From assembly GCA_963210315.1 (NCBI GenBank), contig OY723276.1, positions 1,054,001-1,118,000 on the forward strand: a stretch of DNA of 64,000 nucleotides, in the 5' to 3' direction. Below the pieces are notes generated by a model. The model was not told the DNA's origin and searched no databases. It was given only the letters and a program-made list of their open reading frames with translations. The stretch's first letter is position 1. Each line of letters starts with the position of its first letter. Position numbers and translations under genes: made by a program. Of this stretch, positions 12,384-23,312 are shown piece by piece. Source of the stretch: Rhynchopus euleeides (Eukaryota > Euglenozoa > Diplonemea > Diplonemida > Diplonemidae).

Positions 12384-13558
12384 GGGGGGGGGGGGGGTAG
12401 GGGGGGTCAAATGCCACCCTTTTACGTGGACAAACACGATTTTTCAAAAAACCGGCGCAGAGGCCCCAAAGCCCCCGTAAACCCTCCAAACCCCCCCAGA
12501 TCGGTCCGGAAACCCATCGAACCCCACTTTTCCACCATTCCGGGCACCTCAGGTGCCCGAATTGGGGTACCTAAATTTTGTGCCACCGTTTGGTACCGTA
12601 CAGTGCCACTGTGTGGGAGGTTGGAAAAAAAAATGCCCCAACACACCACATCTGAGGGTTGCAATGCATGTTGCTTGCCAACCACGTCATCCGGTGGGTG
12701 TCAGGCGCTATGTAGGTGGCATTAGCCAGGTCTTCGATGTGTTCTGGCTTGTATATATACCTCCCTGCCACCATGCACCGGGAGGCTGCCTGTAGGTACG
12801 GAACAGTCCAGATGGTCGTGTGATTCCTGTGCAGCAGTGCTCCACAACCGGGATGTGTTGACAACGACTGTTGCAACACGAGCTGTACATTCCGGGAACA
12901 CATGAAGTGCGCTGTCGTGGTACCCATTGTGCCAGAATTGGTAGTTGCTGCGGTCTACTTTGCCTGGCCCAAGAGCACTGGTACTGAACGGTGCAATATG
13001 CGTGGCGAGGTGAATACAACGGAAGCGCGCAAAGTCAATACAGCTCTCGGATGGCGGGTGGTGGTGCCACTAGTGTGTGACGTTCACTCGAGGATACAAC
13101 GCATCACAATGAATCAGCAACCGTGGACCGAGTACAATACGCTCTCTGTGGCTGGTGTGGGGGACAAAGGCAGTGCCTGTGCCGCAGGCAGGGAGGTATA
13201 TATACAAGCCAGAACACATCGAAGACCTGGCTAATGCCACCTACATAGCGCCTGACACCCACCGGATGACGTGGTTGGCAAGCAACATGCATTGCAACCC
13301 TCAGATGTGGTGTGTTGGGGCATTTTCTTTTCCAACCTCCCACACAGTGGCACTGTACGGTACCAAACGGTGGCACAAAATTTAGGTACCCCAATTCGGG
13401 CACCTGAGGTGCCCGGAATGGTGGAAAAGTGGGGTTCGATGGGTTTCCGGACCGATCTGGGGGGGTTTGGAGGGTTTACGGGGGCTTTGGGGCCTCTGCG
13501 CCGGTTTTTTGAAAAATCGTGTTTGTCACCCCCATTTGACCCCCCCTAGGGGGGGGGG
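12384..13558. mobile_element. Foldback element, copy 1 (about 1.18 kb)
   Basis: Arms of about 345 bases (12429-12773 and 13188-13530) are near-perfect inverted repeats, starting with GACAAACACGATTTTTCAAA. They flank a central region of about 415 bases. Outer ends are G/C runs carrying TAGGGGGGGTCAAAT and its complement. The arms are not symmetric at the very ends: the left adds CCACCCTTTTACGTGGA, the right only a short C run. ORFs of 75-118 codons inside read equally well in both arms because of the symmetry, so I do not call them genes. A second copy in inverse orientation lies at 22137-23312. Confidence 0.85.
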
Positions 13559-15895
13559 CTGAAGTGAGCTGGAATGGATGCTGGGTGTGGTGGTCCCGTG
13601 GACGGATTTGTCAACAACGCCAAAGAAAAGAGTGTGGGCCCACAGTGGTGGTGCGACGGACATTGGAAAACCCCCCCCCCCCTACAGTGTGTTGCAAACA
13701 ACGCCAAGGCAAAAGGAAGCCAAAGAGGAAAGCTAACCCATAGGGGGTCTTCGCTACGGTGCGTTTTTTGTGGCGAATTTTCCACCTATTTCTGATAGGT
13801 GGAAAATGGGTTTGCCGGATTTCTTTGCCGAAAGCAATACCGATTGTGGAGATCCCCGTAGTACAACACCCGTCCTCTCTGCCAGCCTTGTTGTTTCTGC
13901 CGAAGCAAGAGTGAGAGTGCCGGGGGCGGGGTGGGGTGGGAGTGGGTGCGCCCCACTCCGCCCCCCTCCCCGAAGCTGGTGCATTGAATTGCATCGGTGC
14001 ATGGTTCGTCTTTGCTTTTATCCATCCCTCCCCCACCACCTCCCCACCCACCCACCCACCCACCCACCACTTGTTATTTTTTTGATGATTTTTTTTGATG
14101 ACTTTCTTACTGACAACGATTTTGAATGCACCCCCTCATTTGAACTCCATCAAATATTATCAAAAAGGCTGAACTGAATACAAGGCCGCAGTGGGCTGTA
14201 AGGTCGTGACAGGGCGGCAGTGTATTTTGCAGGCTGCCGGGGTGAAAGGCCATCGTTCAGAACACCGAAACCAACTTTTCAGGGGGCCTTCGCTCTGTGT
14301 GACAAAGTGTGACTGTTTGCCACCCTAGTCTGCGAGGGGGCTCGCGTTCCCTCGCGATTCTGGGTTCGAGAGCGAGGGTCACCCCTGATTTTTTGGCTTT
14401 ATTCTCGCAAATCACACGCAACCCTTCATGCATCCCACTGCACATGCAACGCAATCGTTCGCATATTCACGGCTTATAAACCTCTTGTGGCATGCTGCCC
14501 GGGCCTCTGCTACAGAGCTGTTCTGAACCTGGCATGCACACAGCAGGCAGGTTGTGACTGGGTTTTTCCAACCCAGTTTAGGGGGGTAGGGCTGCCGGGA
14601 TACGGTGTGCCATATTTCTGCTCAACCGCCGCCGCCGGCAAAAAAGGGAACGGGAGGGGGGGGGGGGGGGAGAAACCCCCCCCAGACCCTGACGCATGAT
14701 CTTACAAAACGGGAGGGCAGTGCAGCAATTTTGCAGAACAATGCCTATGCAGTGGCAGGCTATGCACACACACCCCTGCACAGCCGCCCCCTCCCTCCCT
14801 TCCTCCGAACCTGCCTGCAGCCAGTGGCGCGGTCTGGATACCACGATAGGGGACCCTGGTGCCCTGTCGGCATAGCCGTGGTTGTAGTACCGATCCATTG
14901 CCACCACCCACCCCCCCACCCCCCTGTGTTTCCCTTGCCAGCGTTTTTGCTACTTGTATGCCGTTGGCAAGGCTGTTCTCGACTCCCCCCCCCCTCTCTC
15001 TCTCTCCCCCACACCCTCGTTCGCTTTAGTGTCTTTTTTTCTGATTTCCCCCCCCCCTCAGTTCACCTCCCGCTTTGCGCGTATCCGTTGATTTATTATA
15101 AGTGCCAACCCATCAGGCAAGCCAGGGCGGTAGCCAGCAGTTTTCCGGTTCGCCTATAGGGGGAGACCTGGTGGATGCCACCGCCCCCACCCACCCTCCT
15201 TCGTGACTTCCAAACAACACCAGTGCTCGGACTGTACAACCTGCATGTCGAGTGAAGGGAGGGTCGTCTATAGTGCTATCTAGCAACCCCCAGCTCAAAA
15301 AGGAACATACATATCGGCACTGGGTTACCCCCCCCCCCCTTCCCTTCCCCCGTCGCCCAGCCTCTCATGCGGCCCTGTTCTTTGCGGGCCAGCTGAGAGG
15401 CGGGGGAGAGGGAGAGGAAGGGGGGGGGTGGAAGGTCGTTTCCTTTTTTTCTGTTGGCACCTTATTTACCATATCATGCAACATCTCCCCCCACCACCAC
15501 CACCCCCCACCGCACATTACAGTCTTGTGTACGTTTGATACGTCGGCTGTTTGGCCTCTGCTCTCTGCAGGGCCAGCGAGTCGTGCCATGCACTTCCCTC
15601 CAGCTCTCCCCGGGGGGGGGGGGGGGGGGAAGCCGTGATGGCTTTATCCCGGTGGCCTGACATGCCGGTGTCCTGTAAAAAGAAAAATCCAGGTTGCGCT
15701 TTCTTGCCCCTCCCCCCCACCCTCGGTACCTCCCTGTGCCTCGACCCCAGAGCTCTGTAGTGGAGAGGGGGATGCTCGAGAGCAGCGACCAGATGGGGCA
15801 CCCAATAGGGATAAATGTTATCCGCTTCTGCATGGGACCACAGACAGGGGGGGGGGGTGTGGGAAAACTGCAAAAAGCCAGTTTTTTTGTGCCTG
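13559..15895. other. Intergenic region between two mobile elements
   Basis: The region has poly-C runs, (CCCA)n at about 14035-14065, and a mini-hairpin-family copy starting GGGGGCCTTCGCTCTGTG at 14282. No ORF shows the coding bias of the real genes. Confidence 0.45.
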
Positions 15896-16168
15896 CACGG
15901 TGGACTCCAGCGGGGGTAGGGTAACCCTTTTCGGGAGTCTCAACTAGGGGGAGTCCAACTCCCGCTAGCGGGAGTATAGACTCCCGCTAGCGGGAGTCTA
16001 TACTCCCGCTAGGGGGAGTCTGACTCCCCCTAGCGGGAGTCTTTTCACCTATTTTCACTCATTTTTCCCATGATACCTATGCAATGTGGCACTCGTCACT
16101 GAAGTACAGCCACACCAAACGAAACGGACGTTTCCACCCATCCCAGCTCGCAGACCTGATTCACAAAA

Positions 16169-16549
16169 ATGGGGAAGACGACAACGAAGCCGGCAGCGAA
16201 GCCGGCGGCAAAGTCGATTAAGAAGAAGAAGAGCGCAGAGAGTCCCGAGGCTGCGGAGGCGACGAACATTGTGCATGATTTTTGCACGGCCTTCCCTGTT
16301 AAAAAAGGGGGCAGTGTGCTGACACTGGGATCCATTAGAAGGCTCCTAGCAACGGTGTTGAGCAAGGAGCTCCACCAGCACAGCACCCAGGTGGCCAACG
16401 CAATCATCGCCATGTCTTCCCTGACATGGATAAGTTCGCTGTCAGGGAAGTCGCAACGATGCGGAAGGAGGGCGCTCTCCGTCATATACAAGGTGGAGGC
16501 GAAGTATGGCAAGGTGCAGGATACAAACGTGTCGTCGGGGGCAGCCTGA
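16169..16549 (+). CDS. Lysine-rich small protein, possible histone-fold (H2B-like)
   Basis: 126 residues inside the TIR element. Residues 2-21 are a basic Lys/Ala tail (KPAAKPAAKSIKKKKS). Residues 49-80 (from SVLTLGSIRRLL to STQVANAII) have the spacing of the H2B segment around its LT/IT...EL..H motif, with an acidic/hydrophobic helix before it (EAAEATNIVHDF). The similarity is weak and judged by eye, so this may be another small basic DNA-binding protein. The ATG at 16169 directly precedes the basic tail. Its location within the inverted repeats suggests it is cargo or a structural protein of the element. Confidence 0.4.
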   Translation: MGKTTTKPAAKPAAKSIKKKKSAESPEAAEATNIVHDFCTAFPVKKGGSVLTLGSIRRLLATVLSKELHQHSTQVANAIIAMSSLTWISSLSGKSQRCGRRALSVIYKVEAKYGKVQDTNVSSGAA

Positions 16550-16814
16550 AGCCGCGAATGATCGCGACACGGGCGAACGGCTTGGCACCGTGGGTCTGGA
16601 TAGATGCTGGAGTTCGGCCGGGTGAAACCGGAAGTCGCAGCAAAATTTGCCCCCCCAGATTTCTTCCTCAAACCCACCCGTGGGCTGATCCGGCCTTGCA
16701 CGGTGGACTCCAGCGGGGGTAGGGTACCACTACCGGGTTTAACCCTTTTCGGGAGTCTCAACTAGGGGGAGTCCAACTCCCGCTAGCGGGAGTATAGATC
16801 AGCAGTGGGCAACA

Positions 16815-17075
16815 ATGAGGCGATGCGGGGGGCGAGGGCACCGATGCTCACTGTGCGACATCCCAGAAGAACGCTGGTATCAACAGGTGCATCGATACCC
16901 GCACCTGACTCTCTCTGAGATGAAAGAGGCTGGCTACCCCTCCCTCTTGGCAGGTGTGCTTCCCAATGCCCGCTACGTCACCCCAGCACTCCATGACTGC
17001 AAGGGGCTCGCCATGCGGCTGATCAGGGTACTGGATGACAGGGGTGGAGCTTGGGGGTTTTTTCGGGTCAGCTGA
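16815..17075 (+). pseudogene. Truncated element-encoded ORF with Cys motif
   Basis: 86 codons, with an N-terminal CGGRGHRCSLCDIP cysteine cluster and a segment PALHDCKGLAMRLIRVLDD that reads like real protein. It runs out just where a hairpin (TCAGCTGACCTGATTTT) and the GC-rich paired module begin. The downstream frame at 17603 may be the rest of the same protein, separated by that insertion. Probably part of a transposition protein; no superfamily assigned. Confidence 0.35.
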
Positions 17076-17259
17076 CCTGATTTTCTGCAGGCCCTCACAA
17101 AAAATCAGGTCAGGGGTAAAAAGAAAAAAAATATAGATTTTCGGGAAACCGGAAAAGTTGGCTCCTCGCCTTGGGGCCTCAAGGTGACCAGGAGGCGTTT
17201 CGTGAGCAAAGTGACCCCAGCGACATGAGCACAGGCCTCAAACAGTCACAATAGAGGAC

Positions 17260-17600
17260 AAATGAAGCTGCCCAACCCGTACCGTGCAACAGACGTTTAC
17301 TACCGTGGCCTCCGGTGGCTGGGGGGCTCCGCCCCCCAGACCCCCCTGTGGCATGTGCCTGTCTTGTACCCAAGCCCTTTACATCAGGGAATCTCAGTAT
17401 CCTCAGGAGGACGCAGCCAACTCACACAGAATCCGTACGCCCGCAAGTCACAGATGTTCACTACCGTGGCCTCCGGCGGCTGGGAGCTCCGCCTCCCAGA
17501 CCCCCCCTACGGCATGTGTTTGTCTTGTAACCAAGTCCTTGCGCGTCCGGGGCTGCATATCGGTTCCGGTACCTCGCGGGAGGGCATATATTTCACTGGT
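17260..17600. repeat. Paired GC-rich hairpin module, copy 1
   Basis: Two copies, about 170 bases apart, of a block reading CTACCGTGGCCTCCGG-(C/T)GGCTGG followed by a GGGGGG(C)TCCGCCCCCC-type hairpin and CAGACCCCC. The spacer carries GACGCAGCCAACTCACACAG. The same pair occurs at 26118-26400, 36510-36810 (inverted) and 52490-52765 (inverted), each time within or next to mobile DNA. Confidence 0.75.
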
Positions 17601-17602
17601 TG

Positions 17603-18247
17603 ATGGAGCATGCCGAAAAGGGATCAACGCGCAATGCCTACGTACACAGTCTCCATCATTGGTGGGCTCCAGAAGATGCAGTGCCTCTGCAGAACAACGA
17701 CGAATTTGAAGAAGCAGAGAACGGACATCGCAAGAAAGATGCCGTTACAATCGCCAGCTCCGCAACTTACGAGAGAGATCTTGCGATGGCAGAAGAGAAG
17801 CGGCGCGCATCGGGCATGCCTTGGAAGGTTGCGCACCTGTCGCAGGACGGGATCCTCGGGTATAGAGAAGTCATCCTGTGTCCGTGTCTGCACACCCGAC
17901 ACGCTCATAGATTGGCTGTGTATGTTCTTTGCACACAGTTGACACAGCTGCAGAAGGGGTTTGTGCACTGCAACACACAGGACTTCGTTGAACCCATCAG
18001 CGCGCCCTACTTCCTGTTCCGGTTCCCCGAAGGACACCGCAAATTATCGCTCTGCTTGTGCAAAATGCCAATCCCGCTGGGGGCGACTTTCACACCATTC
18101 GTGTCATCCGAGGCGACTTTGAGCACGCTTGACCAACGCGCACAGCAGGAGGGGGATGACAGTTCTGACGAAGAAGATGAGGCCTGCAGGATGGCTTGTC
18201 TTGCCCAAGGTGTAACACAACTACGACAGGCGATGGCCGCACTTTGA
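17603..18247 (+). CDS. Hypothetical protein within the TIR element
   Basis: About 214 residues from the ATG at 17603. It is a mixed-composition protein with an acidic patch (NNDEFEEAE), a Cys/His-rich middle (CPCLHTRHAH), the segment FLFRFPEGHRKLSLCLCKMPIP and a second acidic tract near the end (GDDSSDEEDEA). It ends 180 bases before the right inverted repeat begins. It reads as coding and is probably the C-terminal part of the element's main protein, with the frame at 16815 as the N-terminal part. I cannot name a family. Confidence 0.5.
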   Translation: MEHAEKGSTRNAYVHSLHHWWAPEDAVPLQNNDEFEEAENGHRKKDAVTIASSATYERDLAMAEEKRRASGMPWKVAHLSQDGILGYREVILCPCLHTRHAHRLAVYVLCTQLTQLQKGFVHCNTQDFVEPISAPYFLFRFPEGHRKLSLCLCKMPIPLGATFTPFVSSEATLSTLDQRAQQEGDDSSDEEDEACRMACLAQGVTQLRQAMAAL

Positions 18248-19107
18248 CACCTCAAATTCTAACCGCTCACCTCCGCAGGTGTAGCCGCTACCAGGAGGAT
18301 AGGTAGGTAGTCCAGAGTCCGGGGAAACTGACAGAAGCAAAACAAGCCCCTCCCCATCCCTCTTCCACCATGATTTTACCCCCCACGCCAGTAGACTGTA
18401 ACTATATCATGGGAAAAATGGATGAAAATAGGTGAAAAGACTCCCGCTAGGGGGAGTCAGACTCCCCCTAGCGGGAGTATAGACTCCCGCTAGCGGGAGT
18501 CTTTGACACCCGCTCAGACTCCCGCTCCCAGACTCCCGCTAGGGCCGCTGGAGTCCACCGTGTGGATAGAACTTTTTGGCGATTTTTTTCTTTGATGTGC
18601 CATGAGAGAGAGTTGGGAGCATATCGTGAAACAGCCAAAAAAACACTACCTTGTCTATACTCCCGTGAGTGCAACGCCTTCTGATGGCATTGCGGAGGCC
18701 GCTCCGACCTCGGGGTGGTGTCCGCTGATGCCAGCCAAACTATGAAGAAGAAACGCTTGAACGAAGCCTTCCCCAGATGGGGGGAAGTGCACATTTCATA
18801 CAGCATCAGGCCTGCATGTCCGAAGATGGGCAGGAGGATGCAGAGGCAGAACAAGGCGTGTTGGTCGAGCCCTGCTGTTGCCACCCCACCACACCCCAGC
18901 CCGCCCACCACACCTGCCCTTAGACCGTGTACAATGTCTGGTGGCAATGCCTGAGGTCTTCAGGGGCCACAGGCGTCGGGCCTGTGCCGCCTGATGTCTG
19001 TGGCCCCTGAAGGCACAATGTGGATTGCGTGTGTGTTGCACCTTGAGGACTTCCACACGAAACCCCCTCCCAGGTATCTGCCTCTCTGACAACAGTCCCT
19101 ATTAATA

Positions 19108-19632
19108 ATGCCTCGTGACACAGCTGACTTGGAGGTGACAACGGAGTACACCGCTTTCCACAGCTACCCCCGCCCGTGGGGCCACCGGGTTCGCAGCTTC
19201 ATCCTGCTGGTGGGCATCTGGTTCTACTTCATGGTGGCTGTCACTGTGGCTGAGTCGTACCGCCCCGAATACTGGGCGGAGCAGAGTGAGCTGGTTGCTG
19301 CCGGCCTGATGGTGTCGTGCTCTGCCTTTGCCCTCATCGGTCTGACGCTGCGGGGCATGCGGCGCACCCCTATCTACCGTGGGGTCTCTTTCTTCGTGCT
19401 TGCGATCTACCTTGGCGGGGCTGTGCTGATGGTGATTTACCGTGGCAAGCAGACACACAAAATGTTGGACGAAGTGGTGGCCGCCCTCGACCGCGGGCAG
19501 GACATCGACAGCATGAAGAACTACCTCCGTGCGGATGCTGTCGGGCGCATTGTCGGCGAGACTGTGTTTGTCGTGTCTGGGCTGTTGGTGGTGCTGCCCG
19601 ACCTCGGGATCCTCAACGACTGGGAGAAATAA
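19108..19632 (+). CDS. Four-helix membrane protein, paralog 2
   Basis: 174 residues, no intron; the first ATG after TATTAATA. Helices: FILLVGIWFYFMVAVTVA, LVAAGLMVSCSAFALIGLTL, VSFFVLAIYLGGAVLMVIY and IVGETVFVVSGLLVVL. Conserved RPWGHRVRSF start and PDLGILNDWEK end. The loop between helices 3 and 4 is polar (GKQTHKMLDEVVAALDRGQD, then IDSMKNYLRADAVGR) and matches paralogs 4 and 5 but not paralog 3. The N-terminal 20 residues (MPRDTADLEVTTEYTAFHSY) differ from every other copy. The 3' flank (about 19825-20000) is shared with the later copies, so the duplicated unit includes downstream DNA. Function unknown. Confidence 0.92.
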   Translation: MPRDTADLEVTTEYTAFHSYPRPWGHRVRSFILLVGIWFYFMVAVTVAESYRPEYWAEQSELVAAGLMVSCSAFALIGLTLRGMRRTPIYRGVSFFVLAIYLGGAVLMVIYRGKQTHKMLDEVVAALDRGQDIDSMKNYLRADAVGRIVGETVFVVSGLLVVLPDLGILNDWEK

Positions 19633-19824
19633 TACTGCAGGTGGTGCAAGTCAGCAGGAGTGGCCACACACCCAAACGCGGTACAGCCAGACAGCAAAAC
19701 CCTTGTCTGTTATTGTCTGTGTCACAGTGTGCACCACATCACTCTTGCCTGGTGTGTTCCTTCTTGCAATCTATCAAACTCATGTGTGGGTGGGCGGGGT
19801 TGCTGTGGTGCATCAGAAGGGTAC

Positions 19825-20000
19825 CTCCCAAGGTGCACGCCCGTTCTTTTCACCCTCCCGCCTTGCCGCGGAAGTGTGGCTAACTCTAGCCACGCCAGGT
19901 ACGCTCCACACCAGGCTGCCCTCGGTGAACGGGACACGCCCTCCGATATTCCCACTTCCCCCTCACCCCCCCATGCCTCTTCGCATGTTTGTCAACAGTG
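19825..20000 (+). repeat. Conserved 3'-flank block of the membrane-protein array, copy 1
   Basis: A block with GTGCACGCCCGTTCTTTTCA, CTCCCGCCTTGCCGCGG and TGCCCTCGGTGAACGGGACA about 200 bases after the stop. It recurs at about 25290-25450, 31095-31290 and 39412-39600 after the other copies. It may be a shared 3' UTR or simply part of the duplicated segment. Confidence 0.75.
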
Positions 20001-22136
20001 TTTTGCAGCAGACCCTTTTCCTGCGTTATCTCTTTCATCTCTCCTGCGGAACTGTACCCCCAACGCTCCTCCCCGTCCCCCACTTCTTTCGCCATTCGAC
20101 AAAGACACATCAGATTGGACGCTCTGATAATGTGGCCATCTCAGATGTATGTCCTGAATGCCAAGTCGCCCTGTGTGCCTAGTGTTGGCTGTGCCTGGGA
20201 GATGACCCCACCAGGTTACAACTGTATTGCCCCACTTCAGAGCGCTTGGTTTTGCTGAATTTGTATGTGATTTTGTTCAGCGTTTGAAGAACACCCTTCC
20301 CGACTCTCCTTGTTGACCCCCTTGTTCTCTTGTGATTTCCGGGAACTTCCCGTAACCATTGCCCGAATTTAGCGCACAAAAGGAAACAACAGTCCTATCT
20401 TTTAAAACCATCCACTTGTGGCTTTTAACTTCTTTGCTGGATCTTGCGACCCCACTCACACTACTTAAGTTCGACTCGGGAGTGGTCTCTGCAATCAGTT
20501 GGGAAGGCTGGGTTCCAACAATGTTTCGTTCATTGAGTTCTGTGGGGCAGCTCGCTTTTTATCATTTTTCTGCAACGGAGCTGTCCCACGGTTCTTGGCT
20601 TTTTCGCTCAGAACAGACGGGTGCAAACGAAACACGAAAACGACGGCACATATCGCAAAGAACAATAACCCGCTCTCACGCGAACCCCTCTTTGCACAAT
20701 ATCCTCATGCTCGGGGTGGTGTGCACAAGTCATAGGGTGTGCGTTCCCACACCCCACTTAATCGTGAGCGTCGTGCGAACAATCCCTTCCCCCCTTCCCC
20801 CGCGTCCCCACCTTCATCTCAGAGGTGGTATTCAGCCCGGGAGGTTCCACAAAGCCCGTGTATTTCATTTTTGAACGAAAGCTAGTTTATCCAGTCACCT
20901 TCTGCAGCAGGGCACGGAGCTCTTAGTCCTTCGTGCCCTGCAGGCTGGGTTCCATCTCTTGCTTCTGATGTGCAGGCAGCAGCTGGCTGCGACCTAAGCC
21001 GATAGAGGGGAATAAGTACAGAGTGTTGGGCAGCCTGTGTCCACAACTCTCCCTCATGTCACATGATCTCGACGTTGCGCCTTCACTGGCCTATTTCGCG
21101 TCAGCTCCAGGGCGGTTGTGGCCTATCCGATTTGTGGCGCACCGTGATCCTCTGTGTGTGCGATGCTAATATGGGATTGGTGTTACGGCTTGCAGGCGTG
21201 TCACGACCCAGCGGGGCACAGATCGCTTTGGGGGGTTTTCCAGGGGGTTTCCTCAGATTCTCCTAGAAAACCTGAGTTGATCTACTTCTTTCTTTTCGCA
21301 TGTCTTTGAGCACCCTCGTTCATAACGCGCGCGTGCACAGATAGCTGAAAGAAGTTATGCAAGCCTGCACCTCGAGCCACCAACTTGGGCTAGCAGATGT
21401 GCTGGCCGGATCCCGATCAACGATGTCTGTTGCGAGGTTCGCCGCTTTGGTGGCTCCAACATGTGTCTGTGCGCTGCTGTGTCTCCGACACCTGCTAGCC
21501 CCACCCTTCCCACCCTCCATACCCCACCCCACCTCGGTGCCCAGAGACGGATACCGGAACCGCCGTTGCGAAGGGACAGCTATCTACCTTCGCACGGCGA
21601 AACCCTTTGCCGCACACAACGCATTGCTTTATTGCGGCAGGAGACCTCCCACGAGGGATAACTCACGCTCCTGGCCACCGTGGAGATGTTAACATTGTGC
21701 ATTTACTGTTCTCAGAAGACCGCGTGTAAATGTATGTGTGCCCGCGCCATATCGAATGGTGCTGTGATATCATTGTTGCCAAACTCTGTGGGTGGGGCAG
21801 ACAAGTGGAGCTGCACATCTGCCCCAGAACTGCCCTGTCGTGATTTGAAAATGTCGGGCCATCAAGCGTGGTGACACCCAGCCCCTCGTCAGAAGCTGCA
21901 AAAAGTTCTTCCTGCAGGCTCCTGACAACTGCTCGACGACCTCTTTTCTTACCGCAACGCCGCAACAGGACCCCTGGCGTGTGTGTCAAACAATAATATT
22001 GGCAGGAGGCAACGCTTTGGGGGACAACAGAGAAAGCCCCACAGCAGGAGGCGTGAGTTGCTTCTTGTACTCCGGGTTTGCAGCACACGCAACAAGCCCT
22101 ATGATTTTCTGGGTCCTCGTTGTTGCTGGGAGGAGA
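20001..22136. other. Spacer, no gene seen
   Basis: Less GC-rich than the gene regions, with scattered short ORFs lacking coding bias. The longest is 20359-20874 on the + strand. I found no repeats here beyond short C runs. Confidence 0.4.
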
Positions 22137-23312
22137 GGGGGGGGGGGGTAGGGGGGGTCAAATGGGGGTGACAAACACGATTTTTCAAAAAACCGGCGCA
22201 GAGGCCCCAAAGCCCCCGTAAACCCTCCAAACCCCCCCAGATCGGTCCGGAAACCCATCGAACCCCACTTTTCCACCATTCCGGGCACCTCAGGTGCCCG
22301 AATTGGGGTACCTAAATTTTGTGCCACCGTTTGGTACCGTACAGTGCCACTGTGTGGGAGGTTGGAAAAGAAAATGCCCCAACACACCACATCTGAGGGT
22401 TGCAATGCATGTTGCTTGCCAACCACGTCATCCGGTGGGTGTCAGGCGCTATGTAGGTGGCATTAGCCAGGTCTTCGATGTGTTCTGGCTTGTATATATA
22501 CCTCCCTGCCTGCGGCACAGGCACTGCCTTTGTCCCCCACACCAGCCACAGAGAGCGTATTGTACTCGGTCCACGGTTGCTGATTCATTGTGATGCGTTG
22601 TATCCTCGAGTGAACGTCACACACTAGTGGCACCACCACCCGCCATCCGAGAGCTGTATTGACTTTGCGCGCTTCCGTTGTATTCACCTCGCCACGCATA
22701 TTGCACCGTTCAGTACCAGTGCTCTTGGGCCAGGCAAAGTAGACCGCAGCAACTACCAATTCTGGCACAATGGGTACCACGACAGCGCACTTCATGTGTT
22801 CCCGGAATGTACAGCTCGTGTTGCAACAGTCGTTGTCAACACATCCCGGTTGTGGAGCACTGCTGCACAGGAATCACACGACCATCTGGACTGTTCCGTA
22901 CCTACAGGCAGCCTCCCGGTGCATGGTGGCAGGGAGGTATATATACAAGCCAGAACACATCGAAGACCTGGCTAATGCCACCTACATAGCGCCTGACACC
23001 CACCGGATGACGTGGTTGGCAAGCAACATGCATTGCAACCCTCAGATGTGGTGTGTTGGGGCATTTTCTTTTCCAACCTCCCACACAGTGGCACTGTACG
23101 GTACCAAACGGTGGCACAAAATTTAGGTACCCCAATTCGGGCACCTGAGGTGCCCGGAATGGTGGAAAAGTGGGGTTCGATGGGTTTCCGGACCGATCTG
23201 GGGGGGTTTGGAGGGTTTACGGGGGCTTTGGGGCCTCTGCGCCGGTTTTTTGAAAAATCGTGTTTGTCCACGTAAAAGGGTGGCATTTGACCCCCCCTAG
23301 GGGGGGGGGGGG
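22137..23312. mobile_element. Foldback element, copy 2, inverse of the 12.4-kb copy
   Basis: It reads as the reverse complement of the element at 12384-13558 almost base for base, including the asymmetric end (here CCACGTAAAAGGGTGG on the right). One visible difference lies in the arm: AAAAGAAAATGCCCC here in both arms, against AAAAAAAAATGCCCC in the left arm of copy 1. Near-identity implies recent spread or gene conversion. Confidence 0.85.

Larger units (their letters stand above)
15896..18562. mobile_element. 2.67-kb TIR element with tandem CTCCCGCTAGCGGGAG palindromes
   Basis: The ends are inverted: CACGGTGGACTCCAGCGG at 15896 and its complement ending at 18562. The inverted homology extends about 180 bases inward through several copies of the 16-base palindrome CTCCCGCTAGCGGGAG to GTCTTTTCACCTATTTTCA near 16030-16050 and its complement near 18420-18440. 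A partial extra copy of the left end (16699-16797) sits inside, so the element is composite or has a duplicated terminus. It holds three open frames on the + strand (16169, 16815, 17603) and a later insertion of a paired GC-rich hairpin module (about 17260-17560). Superfamily not recognised; no target duplication seen. Confidence 0.75.

Noticed and set aside
12571-13403. ORFs of 80-118 codons on both strands in the foldback element, repeated at 22.3-23.1 kb
   Set aside because: The same peptides appear in both inverted arms because of the palindrome. None has a conserved transposase motif, so they are symmetry artefacts.
14360-14395. GGGTTCGAG sequence resembling a tRNA B box
   Set aside because: No A box, cloverleaf or acceptor stem around it; it lies in a mini-hairpin repeat.
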